NCBI RefSeq assembly: GCF_002278135.3
Contig: NZ_CP029425.2
Coordinates: 6,920,001 to 6,984,000, forward strand
Source of the DNA: Bradyrhizobium ottawaense
GTDB lineage: Bacteria; Pseudomonadota; Alphaproteobacteria; Rhizobiales; Xanthobacteraceae
Length of the DNA stretch: 64,000 bases
Reading direction: 5' to 3'
Part shown: one piece after another, positions 29,891 through 39,407 of the stretch
Position numbering within the stretch: position 1 is the stretch's first letter
Layout of the letters: each line of letters begins with the position of its first letter
Notes under the pieces: generated by a model
The model's input: only the letters and a program-made list of their open reading frames with translations
Told to the model about the DNA's origin: nothing
The model's database searches: none
Made by a program: the position numbers and the translations under genes

Positions 29891-30097
29891 CTATCCTATA
29901 CGCAGATTGTCTGCGGACACTTTGCCGGAGCTGCCGGTCTTGCGCTCGAAGCTGATCCGGGCCCCCTCAGCAAGGGAGGTGTATCCGGCCTTCTCGACTG
30001 ACCTGATGTGCACGAATACGTCGGCTTCGCCATCATCGGGCTTGATAAATCCATAACCCTTTGTCGCGCTGAACCACTTCACAATACCGGTTGCCAC
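29891..30097 (-). CDS. Cold-shock domain protein (CspA family)
   Basis: A single-stranded nucleic-acid chaperone of 68 aa. RNP-1 is KGYGFIKPD and RNP-2 is VFVHIRSV, both intact; the N-terminus ATGIVKWFSATKGYGF is canonical. The start is GTG at 30097 with GGAG about 11 bases upstream. A leader of 100 bases or more may lie upstream, as usual for csp genes, but I see no defined structure there. Confidence 0.9.
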   Translation of the reverse strand: MATGIVKWFSATKGYGFIKPDDGEADVFVHIRSVEKAGYTSLAEGARISFERKTGSSGKVSADNLRIG

Positions 30098-30232
30098 TAC
30101 AATGTCTCCATCTCAAACAACAGCGATCTAAGTATGGTTTGCGAAGGGCATCAAGCCGGTGCGCGGGGTATGCAATGTTGCTCCGGCACGATATGGAGCA
30201 ACATCGTCGCCGGGCGTGAGCTTAGGGAGGGG

Positions 30233-30640
30233 CTAGCTGGAACGCCCATCGCGCGCCCTCAGCGGCTTCCGGCGGAGGTGCCGGCGACTGGCACTGTGGT
30301 CTTGTCGGCCCGGCGCAAGCGCGGGAAGCCTACTTGCAAGGGGTTTCTCAACCATGCCTTCGAGCGTTCGCTCCTGAGAGTCAGGTACGCTCTTCTGTTC
30401 CAGAAGAGCAAGAAAGGCCCGCCCTTTGTCCGTTATGATCCATTGTCCGGGTTCCCGCGTAACCAGCCCTTGTCCGAAAATATTGAGATCCGGCGTCTGC
30501 GCCGCCAATCGCTTCGTACGATCCGTCCACTCCGGACCGCTGGTGTAGAACACCGCCAGGTAATCCTTGAGGACGGCAAGGCTCGCCCGGCCCTCCGGTT
30601 GGCCGGCGAGAATCCTAAGTATCGAGACCTGAAAACTCAC
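30233..30640 (-). CDS. Conserved hypothetical protein, winged-helix-like
   Basis: The core SFQVSILRILAGQPEGRASL, then VLKDYLAVFYTSGPEW and LNIFGQGLVTREPGQWIITD, reads like a compact winged-helix protein found widely in Rhizobiales; the last ordered segment is GRAFLALLEQ. The GTG at 30640 fits this core better than the longer in-frame start at 30676. The final 40 residues are Arg-rich and probably disordered. Function unknown, possibly DNA-binding. Confidence 0.55.
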   Translation of the reverse strand: MSFQVSILRILAGQPEGRASLAVLKDYLAVFYTSGPEWTDRTKRLAAQTPDLNIFGQGLVTREPGQWIITDKGRAFLALLEQKSVPDSQERTLEGMVEKPLASRLPALAPGRQDHSASRRHLRRKPLRARDGRSS

Positions 30641-31353
30641 TTTCTCCAACCAAACGCGGTAGCACCAAAGCCGCAAATCTTAGCGGCACCTGCCGGACCC
30701 CGCGCTCCACTTTAAAACAAGAACCTCAAAACAAATGCTGATGCGGATCCGGCAGATTGGGACGCAAATGTAGACCGTCCTTGTCGAGCTGGGGAGGCCC
30801 TTTGATTCTATTCCTCGCTCGTTCCTGCAAGGCTGTCGGGCTGTCAAGCGTCGAACCGGCCTGATCATGGACAGCCCAAAGCTTGGCAAAACGGAGTTTG
30901 CGCCTCTCAAAGAGACAGGTTTCGAGGACGAGTGTTCGATCTAGTGTCGCCGCGTCCATACGAACGCGAATGGATGCCCCAAAGGTGTTCGCCAAAATCG
31001 TAATTCGGATGTCGAGCCTGGTACAATCTGAGGTGACGTTGCCTGCTCTTATCCCCCGTTTAGCAAAGGATTGCGGCGCATATGGGCGAGTTCATGCTGG
31101 ATCTCGACGCCGCTTCAGCTTCACGGCCCTGCATCCGCTAGCCTGTCGGCCTAAGCAGCCGGACCCGAGCCATGATCGGTCGGTAAGCTGCTCGGTCGAA
31201 AGTCCGATCTAAAAACGCGAAAGGCGATTGCCGACAGCGATAGCGGGACTTCCGGCGAGCTTGCGCTCAGTATCGTACCTCGCCCGCAGCTCTTGACTGA
31301 TGCCCATTATTGCGTGAACGAGAGGCGTCAAAATTTGGGAATGGCAGCTGAGA
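30641..31353. other. Stretch without a confident gene
   Basis: One minus-strand frame (30726-30995, about 90 codons) could be a small gene fragment ending LDKDGLHLRPNLPDPHQHLF but has no recognised family. The remainder shows nothing clear. Confidence 0.4.
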
Positions 31354-31872
31354 ATGATGGATGTGGTTGCTGAGGCGAACGCCTCGGAGTTACCGCGCAT
31401 TTTGCACAAATCCTCCCGGCGCTCGTCTTGGATTCTCGTCCTCTTGGTCTTCTTTGGTTTGTGTGCCGCGGCAGCCTGTGTTTGGACTAACATGGAGACA
31501 ATTTTGGCGAGGTCGCAAGTGCTTGGGCCCGCGCCGATGCATGGCTTGTCACCTGAGGTTAGGGAAGCTCTGCTGGAGGTTCGATCCGAGCAACAACGGG
31601 CGAGCGATGTAATCGCAGAACTCAATCGCAATATCGGTGCGCAGCAAGCCGATTTGAAGCGGATGACGGACCAAATCGAAGCGTTGACCGCGAAGATCGA
31701 ATCCTTGCAGAGTTCACTCGCTGCTGCGTCTGCGCCGCCAGTCTCTTCTCCGCCTGCAGCCCAATCAGCTTCGAAGCTGGCGAAAAGAGCGGTCCAGCCC
31801 TCTAAGCCAGAAGGGCCAATTTCCGTTGGCGGCGCGCCGCTGATCCCTGAGCCAGGATCTGGCCAGCATTGA
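31354..31872 (+). CDS. Membrane-anchored coiled-coil protein (172 aa)
   Basis: A single membrane helix (WILVLLVFFGLCAAAACVW, residues about 26-45) follows a short basic cytoplasmic start. Residues about 65-125 form a heptad-like coil (EVRSEQQRASDVIAELNRNI, then QADLKRMTDQIEALTAKIES) and the last 50 residues are Ala/Pro/Ser-rich. Probably an inner-membrane anchor facing the periplasm. The start at 31354 (MMDVV) has a second ATG right after it. No family function. Confidence 0.6.
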   Translation: MMDVVAEANASELPRILHKSSRRSSWILVLLVFFGLCAAAACVWTNMETILARSQVLGPAPMHGLSPEVREALLEVRSEQQRASDVIAELNRNIGAQQADLKRMTDQIEALTAKIESLQSSLAAASAPPVSSPPAAQSASKLAKRAVQPSKPEGPISVGGAPLIPEPGSGQH

Positions 31873-31899
31873 CGGAAGCGCTTGGGGGATCTCCGCCTC

Positions 31900-32345
31900 A
31901 ACCAATTCCGCCTGAAGCTTGTCGGCTGTGCGTCTGATCCCGGTCTGCCCGCGTCCACGCACTGCCAGCAACCCATACTGGGGGTCCAAAGGTTGGTTTT
32001 GGTGCCAGTATACAGGAGGGTGGAGTATCTCGACCGCAAGCCGTCAGGCATGACTCTCAATTTCAGCTTCAATCATTGGAGCAAAGGCTCCGAGATCGGC
32101 GCGAGTTCTGCATTCGCGTTGTCGCTGTCCACGAATTCGGACATGCCCTCGGTTTTACGCATGAACAGAACCGCGACGATGCGCCGGAGGCGTGCCGTAA
32201 CGAAAAAGCTTCCGGCTCGGTCGGCGATTATAAGGTCACCCAATACGATCTCGATTCAATAATGAACTATTGTAATCCAGCATGGAACGGAAAGGACAAC
32301 TCAGCCCACTCGATATCGCCGCCGTCAGGAAATTCTATCCCTCCC
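31900..32345 (+). pseudogene. Secreted zinc metalloprotease (astacin/matrixin-like), frameshifted
   Basis: The trace KPSGMTLNFSFNHWSKG shifts frame near 32090 to REFCIRVVAVHEFGHALGFT, then HEQNRDDAP, carrying the zinc motif HExxHxxGxxH. The Met-turn DSIMNYCNPAWNG follows, and a second frame change near 32300 leads to SPLDIAAVRKFYPS. At least two frameshifts destroy the reading frame. Substrate and signal peptide cannot be judged. Confidence 0.75.
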
Positions 32346-33540
32346 GACACTCGGTCTCTTACTATCCATGGGCGCGCCCGCGCTGGCCGATCGCGCGGCG
32401 GTGCAGATTGCTGCGCGCTACAATGTCAGGACGGTTCACGTCCAGTACGTTGGCGTGATGTACAACGACAAGCAGGAAGTCGGCGGCGGCTCCGGGCTGC
32501 TCATCGGCGACAGCCTCGTGCTGACCAACAGCCATGTGATCGGACGCGAGGAGAACTACAAGAGCTTCGACGTCAATGCCCGCCTCGGGTCGCGCAATGC
32601 GAATCCCATCAAGGTCACTGCGGTTCATCGCGACGATGCCAGGGACCTGGCTCTTCTGGAGCTGTCGCAGTCCGCCGGCAATAGCCGTGGCGCCTCTCGT
32701 TGCCCGATGCCTGTGATCAACGACAACCAGCAGGCCCCGATCTATTTGCTAGGTTATCCTCTCGATCTGGATCTGAGCATTTCGAGCGGTCTGATCAGCA
32801 GCCAGACGAGCCCGAACGGCCGACGGCAGACCGACACAATCATGAATGTCGGCAACAGCGGCGGACCTGCATTCAACGAGTTCGGCGTGGCGGCATCGTC
32901 AAGTGGAACGAGGCGCAGGTTTCCGGTGTCAACTTCATCATTCCAGCGACCGTGATCACCGCAAGCCCGCTCTACAGCATGATCGCAGCCCTACCACAAC
33001 CCTCTGTCTGCTGGACGAAATGGGTTGACACGACGATCTTCTTTGAGAACTGGAGCAAGCTGAACTCCACGCATGTGCAGACCCAAGCCAACGCTGGGGT
33101 GAAGATCCCCGAAATTCTTGCCGGAGCGATCCACACGATACTGCCCGAAGACCGCCGCCTTATCGTGAACGTGCCGGTATCACAGCTTGACGAACCGAAG
33201 CAGATCGAGCGCTCCTATACGGTGGATAAAACCAAGGACGACCACCCCGTCGTCTTTGCAGAGCATACTGCAGACTATGCCGAGACGTTCCCTGCAGAGC
33301 CCGGCTATCGCATTGCAGGGTGCACGTGGCACGTCGAGACCGGAAACGGCGCCAGCAATATCGCTTGTGCGGTCAACGATACCGGCGCGCAGGCTCGCTT
33401 CACCTACAAGCTCACGAGCGGACCTGCCGTCGACAGATACCGCGGATGGCTCGGCGCCACTGTCAACGTTTCCCAGATCCTTGCGACGCAGGTGCCGATC
33501 GATGGTCATGCTTTCCTTACCGGCCTGCGCTTCCAACGGG
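32320..33540 (+). pseudogene. Secreted trypsin/HtrA-like serine protease, frameshifted
   Basis: A signal-peptide-like start (LPTLGLLLSMGAPALA) is followed by the S1 motifs GSGLLIGDSLVLTNSHVIG (His), RDLALLELS (Asp) and NVGNSGGPAFNEFG (Ser). Just after the catalytic Ser the frame breaks near 32890 and continues as GGIVKWNEAQVSGVNFIIPA and a C-terminal domain ending about 33540 (for example CTWHVETGNGASNIACAVND, with paired Cys). No convincing start codon precedes the signal sequence. The protease fold would be incomplete without the shifted part, so it is probably inactive. Confidence 0.7.
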
Positions 33541-33996
33541 CTGCATCGGCTCGGCCCCGCTTTCCGGCAGGTTCAGGCGATACTCGTTGTCCTCTTCTGC
33601 GCGCTTGCGGCCGGTTGCGCCCACCAGGGTCCTGCTTCGCAGCCGGCGAAGCCGCATATCCACAAAGCACCACAGAAACATGTGAGCGCGTTCAGGGGAT
33701 ATGGCTATCGCTACGACCCCGGCTATTACCATGATTTTCGGCGCTATCATGGTTATCGGACGTGGCGGCCCACCGCCGGCGAGGCGAGCGAGGAGGCACC
33801 TCCCGACAAGAGCACTACCGGGTCCGACGTTGTGGTCAACAAGTCAGTCTTATTGATCGAGGAACCGCAATTCACGCTTAACACTGCACGCCATTTGCGG
33901 ACCGCCATAAGACGCGAGGCGGCCACTGTGGTGCTTGTAGAGGTGGATGACCTCATCTTCGATAAATTGAGCCGCCTCTCTCAGATACGGTCGTAA
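33508..33996 (+). CDS. Putative lipoprotein (163 codons)
   Basis: A lipobox is clear: QAILVVLFCALAAGCAHQG, with Cys as the lipidation site. The next segment is Tyr/His/Arg-rich (GYGYRYDPGYYHDFRRYHGY). From about residue 110 the composition changes to a different style (VVLVEVDDLIFDKLSRLSQ), so the C-terminal third may be a fused fragment. The start at 33508 (MLSLPACASN) is uncertain; it overlaps the end of the protease pseudogene. Confidence 0.45.
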   Translation: MLSLPACASNGLHRLGPAFRQVQAILVVLFCALAAGCAHQGPASQPAKPHIHKAPQKHVSAFRGYGYRYDPGYYHDFRRYHGYRTWRPTAGEASEEAPPDKSTTGSDVVVNKSVLLIEEPQFTLNTARHLRTAIRREAATVVLVEVDDLIFDKLSRLSQIRS

Positions 33997-34643
33997 CGGG
34001 CAATAACCAGCTAGACGTTCCTCCGACCGAGCCGAGGGAAGCAGGCGCGTCTGCGCCAGAACTCTTCCGAGACGATGGGTGGTCACTGGGCGCTGAGACC
34101 TTGGGCTGCGGCTTTGAGGATGCGCGGGAAAGTGCGCCAGCCGCGTTCATGAGGAGGAACCGATCGGTGTAAGAGTAAACTGTTGCGGATGGCGAGACGG
34201 TAGATCCCTCACGCATGCTGGTGCAGGCAGATCCATATTGCATCCCAACTTCCTTAGCGTTGTAAGGCACGATAAAGCGCGGTGCTAACCAGCTATAATG
34301 TCGCGGCCATTACCCCAAGAAAGGACAGATCGTATGGGATTGCTCAAAAACGTACGAGCGGAGCATTCCTGGAAAGGCCCCCGGCCATGTGGCCGATCGA
34401 GACTCAGCATCTGCCGACGAGAACACTCCCCGGCCGCTCTAATGATTATTGTACCGCTACGAGCAGCTGCTGAACCTCTTGCGGCCTGTGAAGAACAGTT
34501 GTTGCTTTTCAAGTTGAGAGGCGCCGCATCGGGTTCATATTTTGACTGCGACGGGAACCTAGCTGCCGAATATTGCAGAGAGCGATTGAGCGCACAACCG
34601 CAGAGTTTCCATTGTGCGTGTCGTAGCCAATGTTGTCGCTTAT
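33997..34643. other. Stretch without a recognisable gene
   Basis: Frames up to about 135 codons exist on both strands, but none shows a coherent domain or start signal. Confidence 0.4.
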
Positions 34644-35561
34644 CTAGACAGCTTGGTGGTCGCCCGTTATGCGCGTTACGCTACTCCGACCATCGATGCT
34701 GACTGGCACCTCACCGGCGACGGTTGCGCGATGAACGAGGCGATGTTGGTCGCCGTAGTCATTCACTGCATAATGTTGTGTAGCGCGATTGTCCCAGATC
34801 GCTACATCACCATCCCTCCAACTCCAACGCACAGTGTTTTCGAGCGCAGTGATATGAGACTGAAACAAATCGAACAGCTTCTGGCCATCGTATTTCGGCA
34901 GGCCAACGAAGTTTTGCACCAGAGCGCCGAGCACGAGCGTGCGTTCGCCAGTCTCCGGGTGCACGCGCACAACGGGATGCTCAGTCCGATAGATTGTTTT
35001 AGTGAAGACTTCGTCCAAGTGCTTCTTGTCGAGCTCGCTGACGCGGGCAAGTATTGCGTAGTCAAAGGCATTACTGTGAACGGCCCATAGCCTGTCTGCA
35101 AGCCCTTGGAGCGGCGGCGCTAGGTCGAGGTAGGCCGAGGCGGTGTTTGACCAGACCGTATCGCCACCGAAAGGTGGCATCACAATGCCTCGTAGCACGG
35201 CGATCTTAGGGTAGGCATCGACGAAGGTTCCATCAGTGTGCCAGAGATCCGCCCGGCTACCTGCACGGGTGGAATCAAGCTCGATGATCGACGCTGTTCC
35301 CTTGATCGCACCGAGCGTTGGATGAGGTGTCAACTCTCCGAAACGAATGGCAAAGCTCTCCTGCTCCGCATCATCGAGGTGGAGCTGGCCGCGAAAGAAG
35401 ATGACCTTGTGCTCCAAAAGCAGCCCATTGATCGAGGCAATCGTCTGCTCCGGTAAATCGCCTGACAGTTTGACATTTCGGATTTCTGCGCCGATGCGCA
35501 CTGCGCGTTTAATGACATCGGCGCGAGGAATGACATTGTCCGACAAGATCATTGCAGTCAT
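34644..35561 (-). CDS. TauD/TfdA-family Fe(II)/2-oxoglutarate dioxygenase
   Basis: A 305-aa cytosolic non-haem iron dioxygenase. The iron ligands fit HxD...H: RADLWHTDGTFVDAYP supplies His and Asp, and QHRLVHRATVAGEVP supplies the distal His with the 2-oxoglutarate-binding Arg after it. ARFG-type N-terminal and GDTVWSNTASAYLDL segments are typical of the family. Substrates range from taurine and alkylsulfonates to aryloxyacids and cannot be picked here. Monocistronic; the start ATG 35561 may have an alternative four codons later (MILSDNV). Confidence 0.85.
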   Translation of the reverse strand: MTAMILSDNVIPRADVIKRAVRIGAEIRNVKLSGDLPEQTIASINGLLLEHKVIFFRGQLHLDDAEQESFAIRFGELTPHPTLGAIKGTASIIELDSTRAGSRADLWHTDGTFVDAYPKIAVLRGIVMPPFGGDTVWSNTASAYLDLAPPLQGLADRLWAVHSNAFDYAILARVSELDKKHLDEVFTKTIYRTEHPVVRVHPETGERTLVLGALVQNFVGLPKYDGQKLFDLFQSHITALENTVRWSWRDGDVAIWDNRATQHYAVNDYGDQHRLVHRATVAGEVPVSIDGRSSVTRITGDHQAV

Positions 35562-35989
35562 GGTCCCATCTTGCGTAGCCCCTAGGCCACACTATCCGCT
35601 CGACCAGGCAGACCAGCGCGAGCGGCGACCGCTAGCTGGATCCGTCATCATCTATGGGTAGCGAGTGGCTCCCGTTTGAACTCACGCGACTTCGAAAAGG
35701 TTACCGCAGCATCCGCTTCATCGAATATTGAACAAATCCCTAGTTCGATCAATTGCTAGCAGTGGTAGTTGACCGCGGCGAAAGCGTTGTATTTCGCTGA
35801 GCGTTTGCTCTTGCGTCCGCTGCCCGATGAATAGGAATCTGTTCGAATGCACGGTCACTGACACCGAAGCGATAAGAGGTCCCCTAAGAGCTGCCCGTTC
35901 CTCGCCGCAAAACGTCGATAGAACGGCAGCGTCCGGAGAACGCCGGCCGAGGTTCGGGCCATTGACGGGGGCGGTCTTCGCAGCCGCGG
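35562..35989. other. Flank of the Argonaute remnant
   Basis: No reliable gene. Minus-strand frames here may include scrambled Argonaute C-terminal sequence but I cannot read it with confidence. Confidence 0.4.
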
Positions 35990-36310
35990 CGTTCGATGCC
36001 TTCGCCGGTATGAGGGAACATCTGCGCGCCACAGCACGCCTCCTTCGCTTCGACCGGGTTGTTTGTACGCTTGAAGACGAGGACTGTGTAGCAGACGCCA
36101 TCCCGGATGTCGGCAAGAGACCACGGCTTCTCGCCCGCTTTGTAATAGACACCAGTCGTGAGATTCCACGCGACGGTGCGTCATCCTGCATCTTGCGGGA
36201 AAGCTCGCCCTTGCTGTTGAGGTATTCGCGCGGGGCAATGGCGGTCTGCGCACGAGCTGGGTGATCGCCTCGCAGCCAAGTAGCCTGGCCCTGAGCTGGT
36301 TGTGGAAATG
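35990..36310 (-). pseudogene. Prokaryotic Argonaute, PIWI-region fragment
   Basis: Three joined frames read FHNQLRARLLG..TQLV, then TAIAPREYLNSKGELSRKMQ, then TVAWNLTTGVYYKAGEKPWS, LADIRDGVCYTVLVFKR and ACCGAQMFPHTGEG. This order (a plain linker, 'APxxxLN..G', 'AWNLxTxxYYKAGxKPW', 'RxGVCYxxLVFK') is that of the PIWI domain of long prokaryotic Argonautes. Two frame changes (near 36235 and 36190) and loss of both ends make it a pseudogene. Intact pAgos use guide DNA or RNA to attack invading nucleic acid. Confidence 0.65.
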
Positions 36311-36708
36311 GTTTTCGAGCAAGTGCTTCTCCGCGGCCACATTGGCGTCGTCGAAGAAGACGCCTTGGCGCTGTACCGCTATTTGGAGAAGAAGCCTATA
36401 TCGCCCTGCGGTGCCAGGATCTGATGTTCGGTAATCCATCCGAGTATCTGGCGAAGACGGCGGAAGTGCTTTCGATCCAGCTCAAGCCCGATCTTGTCGC
36501 GACCGACGTTGAAATGAAGGCTTCGCGTGATTTTCTGATCCACAACGGCGGCCTGATCAATCAGCTCTACCTCGACGAGGCCGGCCGCAAGCTCGGGGCA
36601 AAATCAATGAAGAACTCGATATCTACGAAGAGTTTTCGCGGACGTAGTCAGGAACGCCAAAATGTTATCCGGCGCTATCCAAGAGAGACCGAGCAGAAAT
36701 ATCGATGA
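36308..36708 (+). pseudogene. HEPN-like protein remnant
   Basis: From ATG 36308 the trace reads VFEQVLLRGHIGVVEEDALA, changes frame near 36392 to EAYIALRCQDLMFGNPSEYL, and continues AKTAEVLSIQLKPDLVATDV, EMKASRDFLIHNGGLINQLY. The segment SRDFLIHN is an R-x4-H motif as in HEPN ribonucleases. Further frame changes after 36600 lead to NEELDIYEEF and VVRNAKMLSGAIQ. At least three frameshifts. It is convergent with the Argonaute fragment and abuts it. Confidence 0.5.
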
Positions 36709-36876
36709 AGACCCAACTCACAGAGTGTCGCCGGATCGGTAGTGTTCTTTCCGTACGCGGACAATGTGACCTAGCTTACTCGCGATATAGAGCTGGCCCC
36801 GCAAATTCGGACAGTAGCTTGAGTGGATTTTCTGCCTGACAGCGGCGAGGATTCTTGCTGCGAATCAGGAGCGAAG

Positions 36877-37182
36877 ATGACGAAGAAGAGCCGCCGGACG
36901 CATTCTCCGGCATTCAAGGCGAAGGTTGCTTTGGCTGCGGTCAAAGGAGACAAGACACTGGCGGAGCTGGCGCAACTGTTTGATGTTCATCCGAACCAGA
37001 TCACGATCTGGAAAAACCAGCTCCTGGAAGGCGCCGCCGGCGTGTTTGGGCATGACAAGACATCGGCCGAGACGCCGGTCGATTTGAAGGCGTTACATGC
37101 CAAGATCGGCGAGCTGGCGTTGGAAAACGATTTTTTGTCCGGCGCGCTCACCAAGGCGGGCCTGCTGAGCGCAAAGCGATGA
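36877..37182 (+). CDS. IS3-family transposase OrfA, copy B
   Basis: 101 aa, same as copy A; HTH plus leucine-rich end. Stops overlapping the OrfB start. Confidence 0.88.
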   Translation: MTKKSRRTHSPAFKAKVALAAVKGDKTLAELAQLFDVHPNQITIWKNQLLEGAAGVFGHDKTSAETPVDLKALHAKIGELALENDFLSGALTKAGLLSAKR

Positions 37183-38006
37183 TCGACCGCGGTCATGATC
37201 TTTCTATCGTGCGCCAGGCGAAGGTCCTGAAGCTGGCTCGCAGCACGGTCTACTATGAACCTCGGCCAGTTTCGGCCGAGGACCTTGCCTTGATGCGTCG
37301 GCTCGATGAGCTGCATCTCGATTATCCCTTCGCGGGAGCGCGTATGCTGCGATCGTTGCTGCGGCGGGAGGGGGTATACGCCGGTCGCCGCCACATCGCG
37401 ACGCTGATGAAGCGCATGGGGATCGAGGCGGTCTATCGTCGCCCGAACACGAGCAAGCCGGCTCCGGGTCACAAGATCTACCCGTACCTGTTGCGCGGAT
37501 TGAAGATCGAGCGGCCCGACCATGCGTGGGCAATGGACATCACCTACATTCCGATGCGGCGTGGCTTCGTCTATCTCGCGGCGGTCGTCGATGTGTTCAG
37601 CCGACGGGTCCTGGCCCATCGCGTCTCGATCACAATGGAGGCGGCCTTCTGCGTCCAAGCGGTCCAGGAGGCGTTGGCGAAGCACGGCAGGCCCGAGATT
37701 TTCAACACCGATCAGGGCAGCCAGTTCACCAGCCTCGAGTTCACCGATGTGCTGCTGGACGCGAAGATCGCCATCAGCATGGACGGCAAGGGCGCCTGGC
37801 GCGACAACGTGTTTGTCGAGCGGCTCTGGCGCACGGTCAAATACGAAGAAGTTTATCTCCGCGTCTACGACAGCGTGTCCGAGGCGCGAGCGTCAATTGC
37901 CAAGTATCTGGCCTTCTACAATCAGGGACGCCCTCACTCGAGCCTTGACGGGCGCACGCCCGACGAGGCTTACTTCGGCACGCAAGCTATGGTGATGGCC
38001 GCATGA
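37179..38006 (+). CDS. IS3-family transposase OrfB, copy B
   Basis: 275 aa, DDE motifs as in copy A. Overlaps OrfA by 4 bases. Intact. Confidence 0.9.
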   Translation: MIDRGHDLSIVRQAKVLKLARSTVYYEPRPVSAEDLALMRRLDELHLDYPFAGARMLRSLLRREGVYAGRRHIATLMKRMGIEAVYRRPNTSKPAPGHKIYPYLLRGLKIERPDHAWAMDITYIPMRRGFVYLAAVVDVFSRRVLAHRVSITMEAAFCVQAVQEALAKHGRPEIFNTDQGSQFTSLEFTDVLLDAKIAISMDGKGAWRDNVFVERLWRTVKYEEVYLRVYDSVSEARASIAKYLAFYNQGRPHSSLDGRTPDEAYFGTQAMVMAA

Positions 38007-38009
38007 CCG

Positions 38010-38075
38010 TCGCCGACGATTTTGTCGTCGCTCTGGTCGGGCTACGCCCTCCCGACGCAACGACAAAATCGTAAA
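38010..38075. repeat. Nested hairpin inside IS3 right end
   Basis: CGATTTTGTCGT and its complement ACGACAAAATCG enclose a second stem, GTCGGG...CCCGAC. The inner part contains GGGAGGGCGTAGCCCGACC (read on the other strand), also found at 43525-43543 and in copy A at about 24704-24722. It could end transcription from the transposase gene. Confidence 0.65.
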
Positions 38076-38270
38076 GCCCCGCGTTCAGCATAACCCGGCA
38101 GGAATCCACTTAAATCCAGCGGGGCGCTGTCCAAACAACCGGGGCCAGCTCTGACGCTATAGATCTTGCAATTGCTTCAAAGGCAAGATCACCATCTAAA
38201 TACTCCCGACGTTCAGCTGAGAAGTTCGAAGTATCCCACCCTCGAGAATGCCGATTATTGATCGCCTCGT

Positions 38271-39395
38271 TCATGCAACGTGAGCCCCATCTGGAAAGCG
38301 AAGAAACAGATCAAGCTTATCTATGTCGTGCACACTGACGACATGATGAAGGAACGTGACATTGGCTGCATGCGAAGCTGAGATGAGGTCCGACAAGAGT
38401 TTTGCGTTCTCCAGGCTCGTCCCGGCCAGAGCCTCTCGATCCGCAGCGACGTCCTCATGACCCGTGTTCGTAAAGTAGGTGTGCATCTTTCCTAAGACGC
38501 CCACAATAACGTCTGAGATCTGAAGCCCTAGCTCGGCTTTGGAATCCGCAAATCGGAAGTTCGCAACCGGTTTCCCCTGGCTGGTCAGAGGTGTTTCCAG
38601 CAGGCGGTCGTGGATGACCTTCTCCATGTCGAAGATGTGGGTCGAATTCTTGAAGATCGCGATACGTCCCTGGTAAAAGGTACTGAACTCATCGATGAGC
38701 AGGTTCGGGTAATAACCTTCAATGAACTCCAGACTCTCCAGCGCCCGTCCGGCCTGCAGTACACCTTTCAACATCATTGCATTGAAATGCCGGAGGACAT
38801 CACTGTTACGTTCGAGAATCTCAATGAGCCTGTCGAGGAAGGGTCTCCGCCCCTCGGGTGATAACCCCGGATAGCCGAAATCGTGAAATAGCTGGATGGT
38901 TGCGGCCAGTTCGCAGCGCAGCACTGCGACGAGGTCGCTTTTCAGCAAGACGTGGTATTGCAAGAGCATCGGATTGCCAAGTTCAGGCACGATCGAATCG
39001 ATGATATCTGCAACTGACCAGTAGAATGGATCCAGCTCGTGATAGTGGATCATCAACCCGTTATCGATAAGCCATCGAAGGAACGTGGTCAGCTTTCGGG
39101 AGCGAAGAACGTCAAGAAAGTTACCCTTGGCGACATGCTCCAGTTTGATTTCCGGAGCCGTCTTCTGGATACGCATCGCTTCTCGAAGCGATTGAATCTC
39201 AATCGGTCGCGGTGCTCCTTCATGCACAATGCCGCCGAGGACGAATACCTTCAGCTCAGCAACGTTCAAACGTCCATCGTCAATATACAACTTGCGGATA
39301 TTGTTGGTCTCATCGTGATAAAACGTATAGACGCCGTCGGCCTTGGTCAAACCATGTAGCTGGATTTCAGCATCCCGAAGTTCGTCAATATCCAT
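38271..39395 (-). CDS. DUF3800 domain protein
   Basis: A 374-aa soluble protein with the DUF3800 hallmarks: the N-terminal acidic motif YTFYHDETNNIRKLYIDD, a conserved middle around LEHVAKGNFLDVL, and near the C-terminus RFADSKAELGLQISDVIVGV. The conserved Asp/Glu residues recall a nuclease-like active site, but no activity is established for the family that I can rely on. It begins 12 bases after the antitoxin stop, so it is the third gene of the toxin-antitoxin operon. Relatives are often found near defence genes (recalled, not checked). Confidence 0.75.
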   Translation of the reverse strand: MDIDELRDAEIQLHGLTKADGVYTFYHDETNNIRKLYIDDGRLNVAELKVFVLGGIVHEGAPRPIEIQSLREAMRIQKTAPEIKLEHVAKGNFLDVLRSRKLTTFLRWLIDNGLMIHYHELDPFYWSVADIIDSIVPELGNPMLLQYHVLLKSDLVAVLRCELAATIQLFHDFGYPGLSPEGRRPFLDRLIEILERNSDVLRHFNAMMLKGVLQAGRALESLEFIEGYYPNLLIDEFSTFYQGRIAIFKNSTHIFDMEKVIHDRLLETPLTSQGKPVANFRFADSKAELGLQISDVIVGVLGKMHTYFTNTGHEDVAADREALAGTSLENAKLLSDLISASHAANVTFLHHVVSVHDIDKLDLFLRFPDGAHVA

Positions 39396-39407
39396 CCATT
39401 CCCACTC

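Larger units (their letters stand above)
36789..38152 (+). mobile_element. IS3-family insertion sequence, copy B
   Basis: 1,364 bp, inverted relative to copy A (24605-25968) and almost identical. Flanks show no direct repeat. Confidence 0.88.

Noticed and set aside
30883..31212. Plus-strand frame of 109 codons
   Set aside because: No domain or start signal; overlaps a weak minus-strand frame.
24605..38152. Composite transposon bounded by the two IS3 copies
   Set aside because: No shared outer duplication at 24600 and 38155, so joint movement is not supported.
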